Of a DNA stretch of 64,000 nt, positions 24,401 to 39,400 are shown piece after piece. This DNA is from Cardiocondyla obscurior. Taxonomy: Eukaryota; Arthropoda; Insecta; Hymenoptera; Formicidae. The notes below the pieces were generated by a model. The model saw only the letters and a list, made by a program, of their open reading frames with translations. It was not told the origin of the DNA and made no database searches. The stretch covers positions 2,048,501-2,112,500 of the forward strand of contig NC_091881.1 in NCBI RefSeq assembly GCF_019399895.1, written 5' to 3'. The position numbers and the translations under genes are program-made. Positions within the stretch are counted from its first letter, which is position 1; each line of letters starts with the position of its first letter.

Positions 24401-27400
24401 AACTTTTATTATAAAATAGAATTTTAATAAAAAACGATTTAAATCGCATACAAATAAAAATTGTGATTAAAAGTAACTTTGCAAAGAGACCGTCGATGTA
24501 ACATAAGGTAATAGCAAAATAATATCTCTAAAATTTATAATATAAATATGTTTTTTGCACAGAAAACTGAGATTTTTCATAAAATTTTAACAAAATAATA
24601 AAGAATAAGTTGATTACCAAAATGTTATTAGTGACATCAATACAACCATCAAGGGAAACAATTATAAGCAACATAGTACTTTGAGCTCACAGTATCAGGG
24701 TGCTTTTTTTGTCACAAAGCATTGTACAATTACCTGCGAGAATTGGACAGGTCGTAGAACATTGCGAGGAATTGATTCATCGGACGTTTTATAACTTTTT
24801 GCGGCTTTTTACGGCCGAGTTTTTTCATGGCAGTGTAGTAGTGTTTTTGACTTTCGGTCAAAAACATTTCTAACACTCCACCTTCGTACTGAAAGAAAAA
24901 TCATTGGTTTACTATTCTAGAAAAATTAACTAATTTTCGTATAAACTGTTAATAAAGTTAATTTATTAATAGACATTTTTAAATTTTATATTAAACTTCT
25001 CAGAGACTAAAATAATACTTATTTAAGATATTTTATTTAAGATTTTATTAGACAATCGCTTACCTTTTTCTTCAACATGTTGAAATTGTCTATGATCACT
25101 CCAATGAACAGATTGAGCGTGAAGAATGAACCGCAGACGATAAATATGACAAAGTAGAGGTAGGCATAAAGATTTGCCTCTCTCTGCGGTTGCAAATCCA
25201 CCCCCCTCGCATCTACAGCATCCTCCATTACTTCCATCCATCCCTCGAAGGTCGCCACTTGAAATAAAGCCAGGTAAGCGATACCAACGTGATCGAAAGT
25301 GATCTTACTATTCTCCCAAGAGTAATTCTTGCTGAAACACTCTTCTTTGGTATTCACTATCTAAAATCCAAATAATTACATTAGAAAAATATTTAGTCTT
25401 AAACTACATAATAAAATTCCTGTTCTTTGTAATTAAAATCTAAGCAAACGACGGTACTCACCGAAGTGTTCAACATTTCTCCAAACTCGTCAACACATTT
25501 GAAGAACTTGCCGCCGAAGAACTGGACGCCCATTATCGAAAAAATAAGCCAGAACACGAGACAGACGAGGAGCACGTTGAATATACTAGGTATCGCATAC
25601 ATCAACGCGTTCACTACGATCTGCGAGCCGAAAAAAAAAAATGCTCTCAGTGATACGCAAAAATCGCGTTTGTATATTGCATTATCTGTGTTTTAAATGG
25701 ATTTTCAAGAGGAGTTTTTTTTTTTACGTAATATTTACCCTCATGCCTTGCCATCTCGAAATCGCCCTTAGTGGCCTCAGGGCGCGTAATGTCCTCAATG
25801 ATCGTAGTACTTTAAGATTCTCATTTTCTTCTATCAAAAGGCTAAACATGGATACCTGTACAAGAAAAGACGTTATTTAGTTTTTAGTAATTCCAAATAT
25901 CGAAACTTTTACATAAAGAAATCATGCAAATTTGATTTTCAGATAAATTAAATTTTAAGTAATACATTTGTGTTTGAAATTTATTTATGATATATTGATA
26001 AAAAAAAAATATATATATATATTTTGCATATTTTAATTAAAACAGAACCGAGGAAACTTTTTATATGTGTATACTGTGTAGTTAAATTATAGATAAATAA
26101 TGGAATTCTTATGCAGAGAGAAGAATAAATTGCGCAAGAAATGAAATTTACATTAAGCTACATTGAGCAAGCAAATACAATAAATATAAACTACATGTGC
26201 ACGAAAGAATAAAAACTTTCATCCTTTTACATTCCTGAGGACATTATATGTAATTCCAGTATTATAATACGTGCAATACTACATATCAAAATTATAACAA
26301 TATGAGTAAACATCAGCTTATATTTATTAGCATATTTATTATATGTATTATTTTTAAGTTGATGTAATCATATTTTCATAATTATTTTCTCTGATTTGAC
26401 TAAGTCATTAATTATTTCTTTTATGCATATGTGAGTTTAATTAATAATGCATCATTCATTTTGTGATTCACGTATAATTAAAAAGTGCATACGCATGCGT
26501 TTGCGGTAAATATAATTTTAAATTAACACGATACTAATGGAAGCGTACTGAGACATATAACTTTCAACATACCTGGATCCACGGAGCCACACATAAAACA
26601 CATAAAAAAAGAAACACGGAAACAACGTTCAAACAATTATCACGCGTGTTTCGTTTAATGCGACTTGAATAATTTAATTTTATCATATACATATACAAGC
26701 TGAACCATCTAAATTTATCAAATAATTATAACAATTTTTATTATCAACATAAATTTAAAAGTTACCGAATCATTAAGTTGCCAAAAATTTAATGATGATT
26801 GAAGCTTGTAATAGATGGTTCATTGAGTATATTTTAATGCTTGGAGGCGAGCAAAGGAATCAATAAACACATTTCATGCCACACGTATGCAATCGCACAC
26901 AGTTTTGCATTTGACATCGACTGGATACAAGGCTCTGATCTGTACTTACGAAAACGATTATAAAATCCAAGATTGTCCAGAAACTGGTGAAGTATTTACA
27001 GAAGCCTAAGGCTAGCCACTTCAGGAGCATCTCTAAGCTGAAAACTGCGCAGAAGACAAGATTGGTCCAGTAGAGAATCTTCTTCAAAAAAGGATTGTCG
27101 TCTAAATAGATGTCTTCGAAGCACAGCGTTATGGAAGATGCGAAAATTAAAACTAAGATTATCCATTCGAAAGCGGGCGTATCTACGACCGACAAGACGG
27201 CCGTGCGAACTCTTATCCACTTCTTGCCGAGGTCCGTGGCGAGGCAACGATTGATACAGCTACATCTAAAAAATTATATCCATAAAACGTTATTCAATTT
27301 CATACGAAAACAGAGTTTTCTAATTTTATTTTAAGTTTAACTCATATTATGCATAATTTTAATGTGTAATCTTTTGATTTTATACTTTTTAAATTGTAGT

Positions 27401-30400
27401 TAAATTAGAAACATATCTTACTTTTGATAGCAGTGTTGAGGAAAGCAATCAAGTGGTTCCCTGTTTTTTTTGTTTCTGCCGAACCCGGGAAATGAGCCCA
27501 TCCCGTCGATGTATCTTCCCTTGCTGTCTCGTCTACCTCCGACTGTGAGTTCGTCCACGTAACTCACGAGAGCGTGCCAAGGACGTTTTGCTATATTCTC
27601 ATCGTTTCGAATGGCTGGTTTCTCATCCGGCAGCATAGCCACTTCCTCGTCCGGATTAACATCCTTGAGCACCTCTAATTCAGTATTCTCTTCGGGATTA
27701 GTCTCGTTGCTGTTGCCCTTTTCGGTCAGTTTCTTACTTTCTTTGACCGTTTCCTGGCCGTTCTGACTGTAAGTGGTGAGAGTGGCCTGACGATAGATAG
27801 GATCGTACGTGAAGACCGGCTGATTAAGACTCTCTTGATACGATCTATTATAAATATTGTCTTTGGGAAGGCTCAGCACGGTTTCCTGGATCGCATACTT
27901 CTCTTTGTCGGACTTGTCCATCACCTCGCGCACGATCTGCTCCAGCCGGATATTCTTTTCGTTTTCGGAGTTCTCCTTCCGGTGCTTTTGTTTTCGCACG
28001 ATCGATCGTATGCGATCGAACGAGCGCGCGAGCTTCGATTCCTCACCGACTTCTTCTTTCTTCTGCTTCAGCTCCTCGGAATTAAAGCTGTTGAGCAACA
28101 ACGCCAAGAAGAGGTTGAGGACCATGAAATTGCCCATCACCAGAGCTGGCAGGAAGATCGCGAAACACGTACCCGGCCCGTCATCCCTTTCCGCACGCAT
28201 GCAGTCCCACAGAGGTTCGATCCACTCGCCGCACAGAATCCGGAATATCATCATAAACGAATGGAAGAAATCGTTGAAATTCCATCGCGGCACCGGATCC
28301 GGATAGAACTTGTCTGGGGTGTAGTCCTTGCTAAACAGCTGCATACCGATCACAGCGAATATGTAGATGACGATCACCAGCACAAAGGTAAGATTACCGA
28401 GCGCGCCTATCGTTGAAATAATGATGCTGAGAAGGACCTTCATGGTCGTCCAAGATTGTGCGAGCTTCAGCACACGCAACAATCGAAGGCCGCGTATCAC
28501 CGACAAACCGTCCACCAGCTCGAATGTTAAATCGATAAGTGACGCGGAAACAATGATTAAGTCAAAATTGTTCCAGCCGTTGTTGAAGAAGTCCTTGCTC
28601 AAAGCCAGGAGTTTCAGGAAGCATTCGAATGTGAAAATACTGGTAAACACCTTATTGCCGATGTTGAGCGCCTGCCGTATCGACTCACTCATGCCGTGAT
28701 GCTCCATCGCTAGGAAGCCGGTGTTCAAGACGATGCAGAGGGTGATCATTAACTCAAACAGGGGATCTCTCACCACCTTGACGAAAATTATTCTACGATT
28801 TGTTTTCGTGTTGCAACAAGATTACGAAATAATTGTTCTTTAATTTATGAACTTTTTACTAGAGTGATACTACGAGAATTCTGTTTAATTAAATTATAAT
28901 ATGTTTTAATATAAATTATTTACTATGCAATATAAAGTTGAAATTAAGAATAAAAGAATAAAAATAAAAAATAAATTTTGTTAATGAAATCGATATCCAG
29001 ATATTGCTATCACGTTTAGACGTAACGTTTGTGTAATTCCAAAAATTGAATTAGCGAAACGTGACGGAGAGCAAAATACATTCTAATATCATTACGCGCC
29101 TCGAAAAACTATTTCGTGCGGGTAAAATCAGGTCAACGTTAAATGTGTTTTACTTCTGTCCAACGCTAATTAGTGGTCATTTATTTAGGTCAATCACGTC
29201 TAATGCGATAACTAACCCCGATCCGTGTTTAAGATTTTAGAAAAGCGAATATTAGATTTACCTTATACAAGCAATTTTGAAATCTCAGCCATCCTTCGTA
29301 ATCAACGCAGCATTGAATACATTTATCGCAGTTTCTATCTGGAAGATCATCTGTAAGTACAATATGATTAATTATTACTTAGTACGTTATTTCATTTCCA
29401 ATATATTTTATTTTTAACAAATTTGAATATTTCAAACTAAATAATAAAAATAAAATTATAATCCTCTATTTGTGAAATATATCTTTAAATAATATATTAA
29501 TTTTGAATAAATAATTCATCAATACTATCTATTGGATGCTTTGATAATTTAATATTGCATATTTTAGTTAATTGCGGATTTGCATATAATTATGAAAAAC
29601 ACAAGTTTTATTTGATTTTAACCACAGATAAATTGCACACATAGATAAATGTTACGTGGGTTAAATTGATTAAATAATACAACATTTTTATGTAATTTAG
29701 TTACATAAAATAGCATTCGCACGGCAAATATTGTTGTAATTTTGAAACATTCAACATTAAAAATTGTAAATTTCAATTAAATTATAGTAACAATTTGGAA
29801 AAGTAAAGGTGATAAATTTTCCCGGAGCATTTTATTTGTGAAAAAGTTAATTTTAAATTGATTTGGAAATATTTCAAACTTTCAATTTAATGACTGGCAA
29901 TATTACTTCAATAAACAAACACACCCTGTGTCAGCATGCCACAGTTTTCGCTCACCTAAAACTACAATATGCGACAGGTACTCTGGCGGCAGCGCGTACA
30001 TATGTTTCTTCGTTTTTACCCCGTTGCACTTGAGTACTCGAATCTCCCGATTGCCGGTTCTCACCGATACCGTGACTGGCGCCGGTGGACAATCCTGGGG
30101 CATTTGCTGTGCCAGTTGTACTCTACCGTGCTCTCTCGGGGATTTTTCCTGTAACTTCTCGACGCGATGTTCTCGCAATTCGCGCTTGTCGTGTTCCTCG
30201 GCGGACGTGACGTCGTCGCCATCGTGGTCATCTACCACTCCGGAGTCATCCAGAGACGATTGTTGATTGCTGTTGTTACTAGCTTGCCTGGAGTGCAGCA
30301 TACCTCGATTCGGCGCTAGTCGATGAACCGTATTGGGTTCCGGCGGTCGAGGGCTGATGTTCTGAAGTGGCAAGTGGGAAGGCCGTACGCTGGAGTGCCT

Positions 30401-33400
30401 GGGACTTGGACTCGGACTGGGTGTAATGGATCTGCAATAGAATTCAATGTTATATTTCGGAGGTAATAAATTTCACAACAATTTTTTTCTTTTTATATGT
30501 TTTACATGTTACAGAATATTCGAAAAAATTATTAAATTGTGATTATTTTCAGTGACTTTTTATATTATTCTATGTAAAAGTTTTATAAATACTTAACAAG
30601 TATACAAAATAGATGTTATTAAATTTTAAATCGTTACGTAATCTCAAAAATTGTATTTTTAAAGGATTAAGACCGAGGCAGTTAACGGTTATTGGAAATA
30701 CTACACTAATTAGACTCGAGACTGCATTGGAGTTCCAGTTAGATTCAACTCGAAATCGATGCTTATAGTAATGACATTAACCCTGGGAATAGTGAGGTAT
30801 TTCCTGATTGCAATGTTACTAAATCGGGCTATTTTAGCTTGTAACTGTTAAAATATTAAAATATAATATCTCCAGTGAGCTTAAAACTTCCAAGTTATTA
30901 TCAAAATTGATTAATTAATGTGTATTGAAAACTTATAGAAAATTTTCTAAAAATAATTTAAAGAAAAGATATATTCTCTAATATAATTGTAAAGTATTAG
31001 ATAAAACTAATAAAGATTATTTGTAAGTGCAATTAAGTAAAACACGTTTGATTAAAATTTCGTTAATTATAAAACAGCTACGAGTCGATAACAGATAAGA
31101 AAAGTAACGATAATTTTGAGATGGATTTTATGTAATCCCGTGGAATATGCATTTTACTCGTACAGTCTACTATTGTGAGATTGCAAGGCGTGCTTTCTTT
31201 CTTTTCCTTTATTACAATTTCTTGGAAATGAGAGCGTTTATGATGTTTCTCTTTTATTTTCTGTCTTTTCAGAACCAACCTGCTGCAGTTTAATGACTTT
31301 GCAGGAAGTTTCACATATATATACATGTATTTCTGTATATATATGTGTGTGTACGGGTGTTTTAGATATTATTTTAACCCACTGTATAGGATAATCGTAC
31401 GAAAGCACCAAATACTTTTAGCTCGGGGCTGCTGACAGAATTAAGACCACTTTCGTTACACTTGCTACAACTTTCTACTTAGAGAAGCAAATGCGTTAAC
31501 ATGAAAGGATATTTTAATATCCCCATTCTTGGTTTTATTACAAAACATTATTTTTTCTGGAATAAAGACAAAAATAGATTTATGAGTATATTACATCTTG
31601 TTAATCTCTTTACGTGTAAAAGCTTTATAAATTAGTATTTAGATATTTTTATTTCTATTTTTTAAGCATTATAAGTATTAATGCTTTCAATCTATCCTAT
31701 ACATGTAGGTTAACGGTTAATCTATAACTTAAAAGTGTTAATTTTTATAATTCTCAGTAAATTCTTTTTTCGAGAAATAAACGTCAGGGTGTTTGAAAAT
31801 AAATACCTGTGACATGTAAATTAGTATTTAGCATTTTCTCGGTTAAACAAGACTAAAAGTCGTGTGACTTTTATTCGTATGACTCAGTAAACGAGCACGA
31901 CACGCGTGTCCGATAACAATAGTCGTGACAAATCGAGCCGCAGAAAAGTCGGTCGTAAATACAGATATAGAAACCTGCTGCGTGCACCACCGTTTTTCTC
32001 CTGACCGACGCTGCTCCTGCCGCGTTTTCTTCTACGCGTCTTCTTTCTCGTATAACTACTGAGCAAGACACCTTTACGTGCGTCTATCCTCTTCTGTTTG
32101 TCTTTCGTTAAGGTCTTAATGTTGATCTTTGACGGATCGAAACTGAACGTCGAATCCTCACGATGATCCGTCAAGTCTTTCCTTCGTTCCTGTTTGCGAA
32201 AGAAATTTTTTATGTATTATTATAATTATTTTCTTTTAGCACATTTTAATTTTTTTAATGATATCTTTAAAACGAATTAAATATCTTGAGATTTAAAGCA
32301 AAATAAAGATGTTGGTGAAAAGTTGAAATAGATCGTGTACCTCATTTGTAATCTCGGCTTCTTCTTCATAACTCAATGCTACGACGGCCAGCATCAAGTT
32401 TAGCAGATAAAATGATCCAAAGAAAACAACGACTGTGAAGAACGTGACGCTAATGGGTCCGCATGCCGACAACACCTGTTCCGCAAAATTTAATTCATTT
32501 TTTTTTTTCTATAACAAATAGCACATAAAATATTTATATTTATAATTGATTACGACATCGATACGCTGTTACATTGCCAAAAGTTTTTCAGAGAAACAAC
32601 GATCTCAATTTCATCCGCAAAAGACGTAAATTTCAATTTATACGTGATATTTGATAACATTGTTTCAACAAAAAATGATATTTTTTAAGCTTTTTTGCAG
32701 CAGCCGAAAAATTTCCTAAAATTCTCATATAAAAGAGCAATTTAGCAAATATGAATATACTGGCGTCCAAAAAAAAGCTTGGAAGCAATTACTTTTACTT
32801 TAGCGCGTTTTTATTATACATTATTTCCATTAAATCTATTCTAGCAATTTTCTCGATTCAATATTATTTCAGAAAAAAAAAATAAAAACGTTGGGCCGAG
32901 CGAAATAACGAAAGCTTTCCATCAAAACTTGTATATAATTTTCTCTAGGAAACGCGACGTAAAAATTTAAGGGTACGAAAAAGCGTACGACTTTTGTCTA
33001 CAGTTCCCATTTATATCGCGGAAGACAAAGAAAAATCTTTCAGACGGCGACCTTGTTATATACGTCCTCCCAGTAATCCAAGGTAATCAGCTGAAAGGTT
33101 GTGAGCATCGACCACAGGAAATTATCGAAGTTGGTGTAACCGTGGTTTGGATTAGGGCCAACGCAGAGACAAGTGTAGCTCTCGTTGCAGTGCCTGGAAA
33201 ATAGGTAAGACCCACATTGTCGACATTGCAATATCCGTGATAGTGATAGCGATAGTCGTGAGAACGTTTCAAGTGTCCGCGGTATATCATCAAGGCGCGA
33301 CTTTCGAGCACATCCAATTTATCAAGCAAGACTAAGCAAGAGCAATTGCTCTTGATTAACTTGCTTTAATTTGCAAAACTAAAACTGTCGCGCGTTATCG

Positions 33401-36400
33401 CGGTTCGTGGTATCGGCTGCCAGGCAGCTCCCGCGCAAGGAGAAATGGACATTATAAAATTGAGCGTAAACGTGTCGCGAAAAATTGCCGTAAGCATAAT
33501 ATTTTTACGGTCGGTTGAGTCCCTTAAAGGAATGTCTCGTTGAAAGTGCAAAGAGACCGTCAGCCTCCCCCCGACGTATCGATCGAATAAAAAGCCTACT
33601 TTTCCACGGGATGCCGAAAGGGTGCCGTAAAGTTTCCGCGGCGCCGTAAAGCTTTTGCGAACTTATTTATACGAGCCGAACGAATTCCGTCGCGCGTACG
33701 TGAGGCCCGGTGTAATCATTTGGGGAATGGATGCTCCCCAAAAAAATCAATAAATATAAAGATACCCCTCGCACGTTCGTCGGAGTGCATGATACAAACG
33801 TACCCGACGAACGACACCCTCGCGGGATCGGGTATAACCGGATATCATAATGGTAATACTTTTGCGCAGTTCGTGATTAACCGACAGTTATAAAAAGTAA
33901 TCGTACAATATATCGTCGGTGATTACCTGCCACATTTCGCCGGCAATTTTGCATAATTGCCGATAATCAAGATGATTTATGCTCCATCGCGAACGAGTAT
34001 TACGTTTCGGCTGGAAATCTAGACGCAGCTACGTCGTGCACGCGTTTTCCAGCGCGTGATCAAACGCATTACAGAAGAGGAATCATTTTTATAACGAATA
34101 TAATCCTCACTTAAACGTAATTCCTGAATGAATGCTCGAAGCGGGAGGGTACGATTCTCACTGTACGATTCTCACGATCCAGAAAAAAGTCATTTACCAC
34201 CAGCAGCCTATTTAAAAATACCTCGTTAATGAAATTAATTGTATTAATACTTTTTAAACAGTACTAATGAAACAAAACGCTTGTTATTATTAAATATGAT
34301 ATATTATTTTTAATTTGATTGTTAATTAGATTTTGATTAGATACCGCTGGGTATTTCCGTTAACATATCTTTCCATTAATCTTTTTTCATTTATTGACTT
34401 CTCTTCCAACGGTACGCGATATTTCTCTAACTGAAAACTGATATCTTTCGTGGACGCTCTACTTGATTTCGGATAAATTTTTCTGCAGCACGGGCTGAAA
34501 TTTCCGTCGGGTTGTCGAGGGCCGCCGATTTCTCCAGCATCAAAGAAAAAAAAAAAAAAGTGAACATGACGTTGAGAAATTTCGCTTCAGGACAGACGTA
34601 TCGGTTTGAAGAAACGTTCCCGTAAATTTGTCATTTTTCACCTTCGCAATCTGCTCGCAAGGGAAAAATCGAGTGGCACTCTTCTGAAGATGTTGACGCG
34701 GGGTAACGTGACTTTCCGCATTCTTTTAAATTAGCTTATCTGTAGTGGAATCGACAATAACCAAAGAGAGAGATATACCAACCTGGCGCCAGTTACGTTG
34801 CCGCAGATGATCGGCTCCTCGTCCTCGTTAAACGCCCAATTGGATGAGTTCCAAGTCCACCTGTTGGCGACACGAAAATTCTGTTAGCGTTCCTGTCCCG
34901 GCACCCCCTAGGCTCGCGATCTCCGGAGATTTAAAGCGAAAGAATTTTATATATATCCGCCGTCTTTTTGTGCCTTGTCGCGCCGCAGTCAATTTATCAA
35001 ATCAATTTTCTTCAATTTGCTACTGTCCAATACGGCGCGAAGAAATTCAATTGGCTTTGAGTAGAACTGGGACGAAAAAAAAAAAAAAAAAGAATTTGTA
35101 ACACTAAATATGAACAGTATAGGACAGTGTAGAACAGGACGTTCATAAACGATCGTAAACTAATCACAATTATTGTACGACGGAAGGCGTAATATTTGCA
35201 CTAAGTTTCTTTTTTTATTTGGAGAGAAATTGTATCGTTGATCACGTTCGAAGCTTTAATTATTAATAATAGCCAGAAAGTCGACGTCCGTTTAGTCAGC
35301 GTGGAGCAAGATTAATTTCTCGTTTTCATTTAACGCTGCATTTGACTACGAACCGCAACTCCAATTATCTAAATGATATGAAATGAGAATCGTGCGGTCC
35401 CATTTGGCAGAATTAACACGGTGAGAATGTTCGTATTATTTGCTTATATGAGCTTTCGCCTGTGGCCGCATTTCCTGATCATGTTGAGCAGCAAGATCAT
35501 CGTATATCGCATAGCGATACCTATCCGCGACAGGAATACAACCTACCATTCAGTTTAACCGACGCAAAACGGTATATTCTACTGAGCGGAACAAATTGCC
35601 GCATAGTGCATCGTTGCATTTGGTACCAAGTTACATACGCGATCGCTTCTTTAGAAAGTGAACCTCAAGTATATTTTCTTCGTGGCTGTTGCATTTTCCT
35701 GCTCTTCTACTTTTATAATCAGCTAGTTTCTTCTAACTTGAGAGATTTTGCAACGCCATAACAATTTATAACAATCCACGGAGCCACCGAACGGAATTCC
35801 CGTCGCATACGGATCATAAGACTGCCTTCTCACGGAATCGAGTTCATAAATAATACGACGTGCCCGTTTTTCTACCATCCAGACTTTTTTTTTCCACGTC
35901 GAGCGTCGCACATATCCCCAGCATAAATCACCTCGAATGCTCAGCCGTCGTAAAAAAAAGAAAAAAAAAAATAAGAATTCCGTGCTTTCCGAGAGTGCCT
36001 CTTACTTTTAATGCGGTGCATCGCGTAACGGCGCATCCGTGCGTCTCCCTGAAGAGCGTCACGTCACGCATCACGATCCGACGGGACGTGCCACCAAATG
36101 CGGATCGATGCCGCCCTGGGCTGGAAAGCGTGGACAATGAGATCCGTCGGCAGATAGCTTTCTAAGCACGGGGCAAATGGCCCGTTTGGCATCGCGACCG
36201 GAAACCCGATAGCGATGCTCGTAAACGCGCGCCACGCTCGCGCCGAAGATGCGGAAACGAATACTCGCGGTGCACCACGCTGACCGCGTGATGTGACGGA
36301 TTGACCACACGAACGTACCGGCAGTTCTTTGTTTACTTCGTTTTCGTATTTGCTGCCCCAATCTCTTCGGCCTAATCTAATCTTTCTCTCTCTCTGTTTT

Positions 36401-39400
36401 TTTTTTTTAATAACAGTGCAAAAAACTTTTGGGTGAGAGTATTAAATATTTTTCAACTGCATTGTGAAACATGTCTTTCTGACAAATTTTGCGAAATCAT
36501 ATTTTTAACTATTGGTGTAATATACCATTTCGTAGTTTTCCATGCAATGTAATTTTTCGTGACTTAGAATAATAACAAATATAAATATCTAAAAGCTAAT
36601 TAATGGTCAAGTTTAAATTATCTTAAATTTTATAATAGATTAAAAATTTTTGAAGAAAATAATAATGTGCTTATATCAGATCTACTATTTTAATATATGC
36701 TTATATCATATCTGCTATTTTAAGAATAGGTAAATACTTGTGACAATCTGTTACAAAGATAAAAATGCATATTTAATTCGTGAAAATAAAAATCTTGTAA
36801 ACATTTTGCATAAAATCAATATTGCTCGACATTTTCTTAATGTCACGGAAATAAAACTGCTGAGAATATTACTCAATTTTAAAGAAAACTTCAAAGTTAA
36901 AAATACAGTTTATGTGAACGTAGTAATAAAAATAACTTACTCCATCCAGTCGATTTGCGTGGCATTCGGCTCTTGATGCTTTACACACTTATTCCTAAGT
37001 TCGCCCATATAAACTTGTAAGGCGAACAGTGCAAAAACCATCAGACAGAAAATAGTCAGCGTCATTACTTCGGCAAGTTGTTTGAAGCTGTGTAGCAGCG
37101 CATTGATGATAGTTTTTAAACCTGCAACATAAATTACAATTTTATATAAATTAAAGAAATTTTCAATTCCTGTCGTTAATCATACACGCTCGAGAATATT
37201 AAAGTTTTACAATTATCTATATCTTTTTTTTTTCTTTGACTCCGATATTGGAATATGAGAGAAAAAAGGTTTTTTTTTGCGGTCGAATCAATAAATCACG
37301 TATGAATGGTCATGTACATTCGAGCCGTTTTTCGATTTGCACACACGGCATTTGGTATCGATATCAGACCAGCCGTCAAGATAAACCGCGGTCCTTTTCA
37401 TCGGACATACGATAGATGCGAAACGGAACGGTTTCGATAATATCAAGAATAATCTCTGTAGGGGTCCATGAGATCACCAAGCGAGATGACATTCACCGTA
37501 TTCGAGTTTCTTGTGGAAACTTTGGTTTAAGTTCGCGATTCTCTGTGTACCAAGTCCTAGCCGTCATCTGTTCTCTGTGGAAACTTAAATCCGCTTCCGT
37601 CCTGAGACCTCAGCTTTGTGTTTTTCCTTTAAGTAGCCAGAGACGGACCGTTACTTTATGGTCTTCCATTATACCTTTTGATCTCTTTAATTTACCTAGC
37701 TTTGGAAACCAAGTTGTCCTCGCGACTAGCTTCTCTGCCTTGCGTTCTCTCAGTTTAAAGTTTTAATGTGCTTGAGTCTGAAGTCGCTAGGCGCGTCACG
37801 TCAATATTGTCGTTGCGTTTCGTTTCGCAAGATAATTTTTGTTCATTTCTTTTTATTTGTCGCGAATAAACTTAGAACAGTCAATGTTTAAATATACATT
37901 ATTTCTAAACTGCATAATAATTTCGAAGAAATTAACGATGGACAAATAATTTTATTTAGTAAAATTCTTTATAAAATCAAAAAATGTTTAAAACGCATTC
38001 AGAAATTTATAAAATAAAGCAAATCTAAATTAATTTATATGACATTTGATATTTTAATTTGAAATTGTATTATACATGTAAATTACTTTATAATGATTTT
38101 TATAATAACATTTATCAAAGTCGAGACTTAAGTGGTGATATCACGAACGCCGAATATTTTCAATAAATCGATATTCAATTCTAAAAATTGTTTTCGGGAA
38201 AATATCGAGGAATTACAAACAGGATAAATAAACTTCTCGTAAATTTTATACAGACATAAATTCCTCCCATCGATAAATCAAAGATAAAAATCGTATTTAC
38301 TCGTAGACTGAGAGGCAGATACGGCATTTGCCGCGGCGACGGTGGTTAGCGTATGACACTATCGTAATGTGCGTCGATTCTCACACGAAGCCCGTGGTTA
38401 ATACATCGCAAAGCGCCGGTCGCTGAGAACCACCGAGAATTGAGAAAGAGAACAGTCCTACTATTTCGGATTTCTTTTCTCGTTTTCTCGATCACCACCC
38501 TTCGGACCCGGGCCAGGGGATGGTAATCGAGAAGACAAGACACAAAGAACTGCCTGCGATGTAAGTCGTGGTTCGAGACTCACCTTTTGATTCTCCGGTC
38601 GATTCTCGTCGACGGAATGAGCGTTGCCAAGAACTTGCACTAAGCAGCGAATGAGACGGGTCTCCGCGCACTTTACTGCCTCGAGTATCTCACGAAACTG
38701 GTTGAGAATGGCCGCGACGAAGAAAACGCGCGAGATGCAGATCTTACGTACTCATAATGGCGATCGCCGGAATGAACGTCGCCGAGGAAGATGACGAGTG
38801 AAGCGGGTTGGTAATGCCGGACGCGCAGAGTAATTCACGTTGGACGCTTCCGTGCGCGCTGCGCTCGCCATGTAACCTTTTCGTTGCAGAATACTTTTTC
38901 GAAGCACGAAACGAGGCATAGAACGACAAGTGGGATAACTCAAGTGTGCCGAAAATGATTGTCCGTTCCCGAGTCGACAACGTCGACACATATTGGTATG
39001 CGAAAACTTTCTATCCGCGGTCAAAAATACACGTAATTGCGGAGCGATTCGCGACACGGTTTCACGCCCGAAGCGCCGCAACTAGACTGACCGCTAGAGA
39101 TTTCGGCCCTTAGATAGAAAGAGACTACCGCGTAAAAAAAGTGAGAGGGCAATAGGCCCGTCGTCAAGAACGCTGTCCTTCTCGCACGGAATTCTCGGAA
39201 GCGCCGAGCTTGACCACATTCTCGGAAATGCTGAGCTCAACGCCGAGTAAATCTGTTTACGTTTTTTCGATGCGTTCGGCGAGCTCGAGGAGTCTCTTTT
39301 TAAAAGAAAAAAAATTAAGCGTTTCTATGTGACTGCGAAATCTATTGCACTTTCGAGTTCCCAGATCGTCGCCGTTATAAAACTTCTGTTCGAGCCAGCC

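Noticed and set aside
27835..28416. 193-codon plus-strand frame
   Set aside because: It is antisense to the domain II exon of the channel, which is confirmed by homology. Its translation is His/Arg-rich and shows no family feature.
35462..35761. 99-codon plus-strand frame
   Set aside because: It has no ATG at its start (GTG), lies inside a channel intron and shows no conserved feature.
37416..37766. 116-codon plus-strand ATG frame in a channel intron
   Set aside because: Ser/Leu/Val-rich translation with no motif, no promoter-like signals and no splice context; chance frame is likely.
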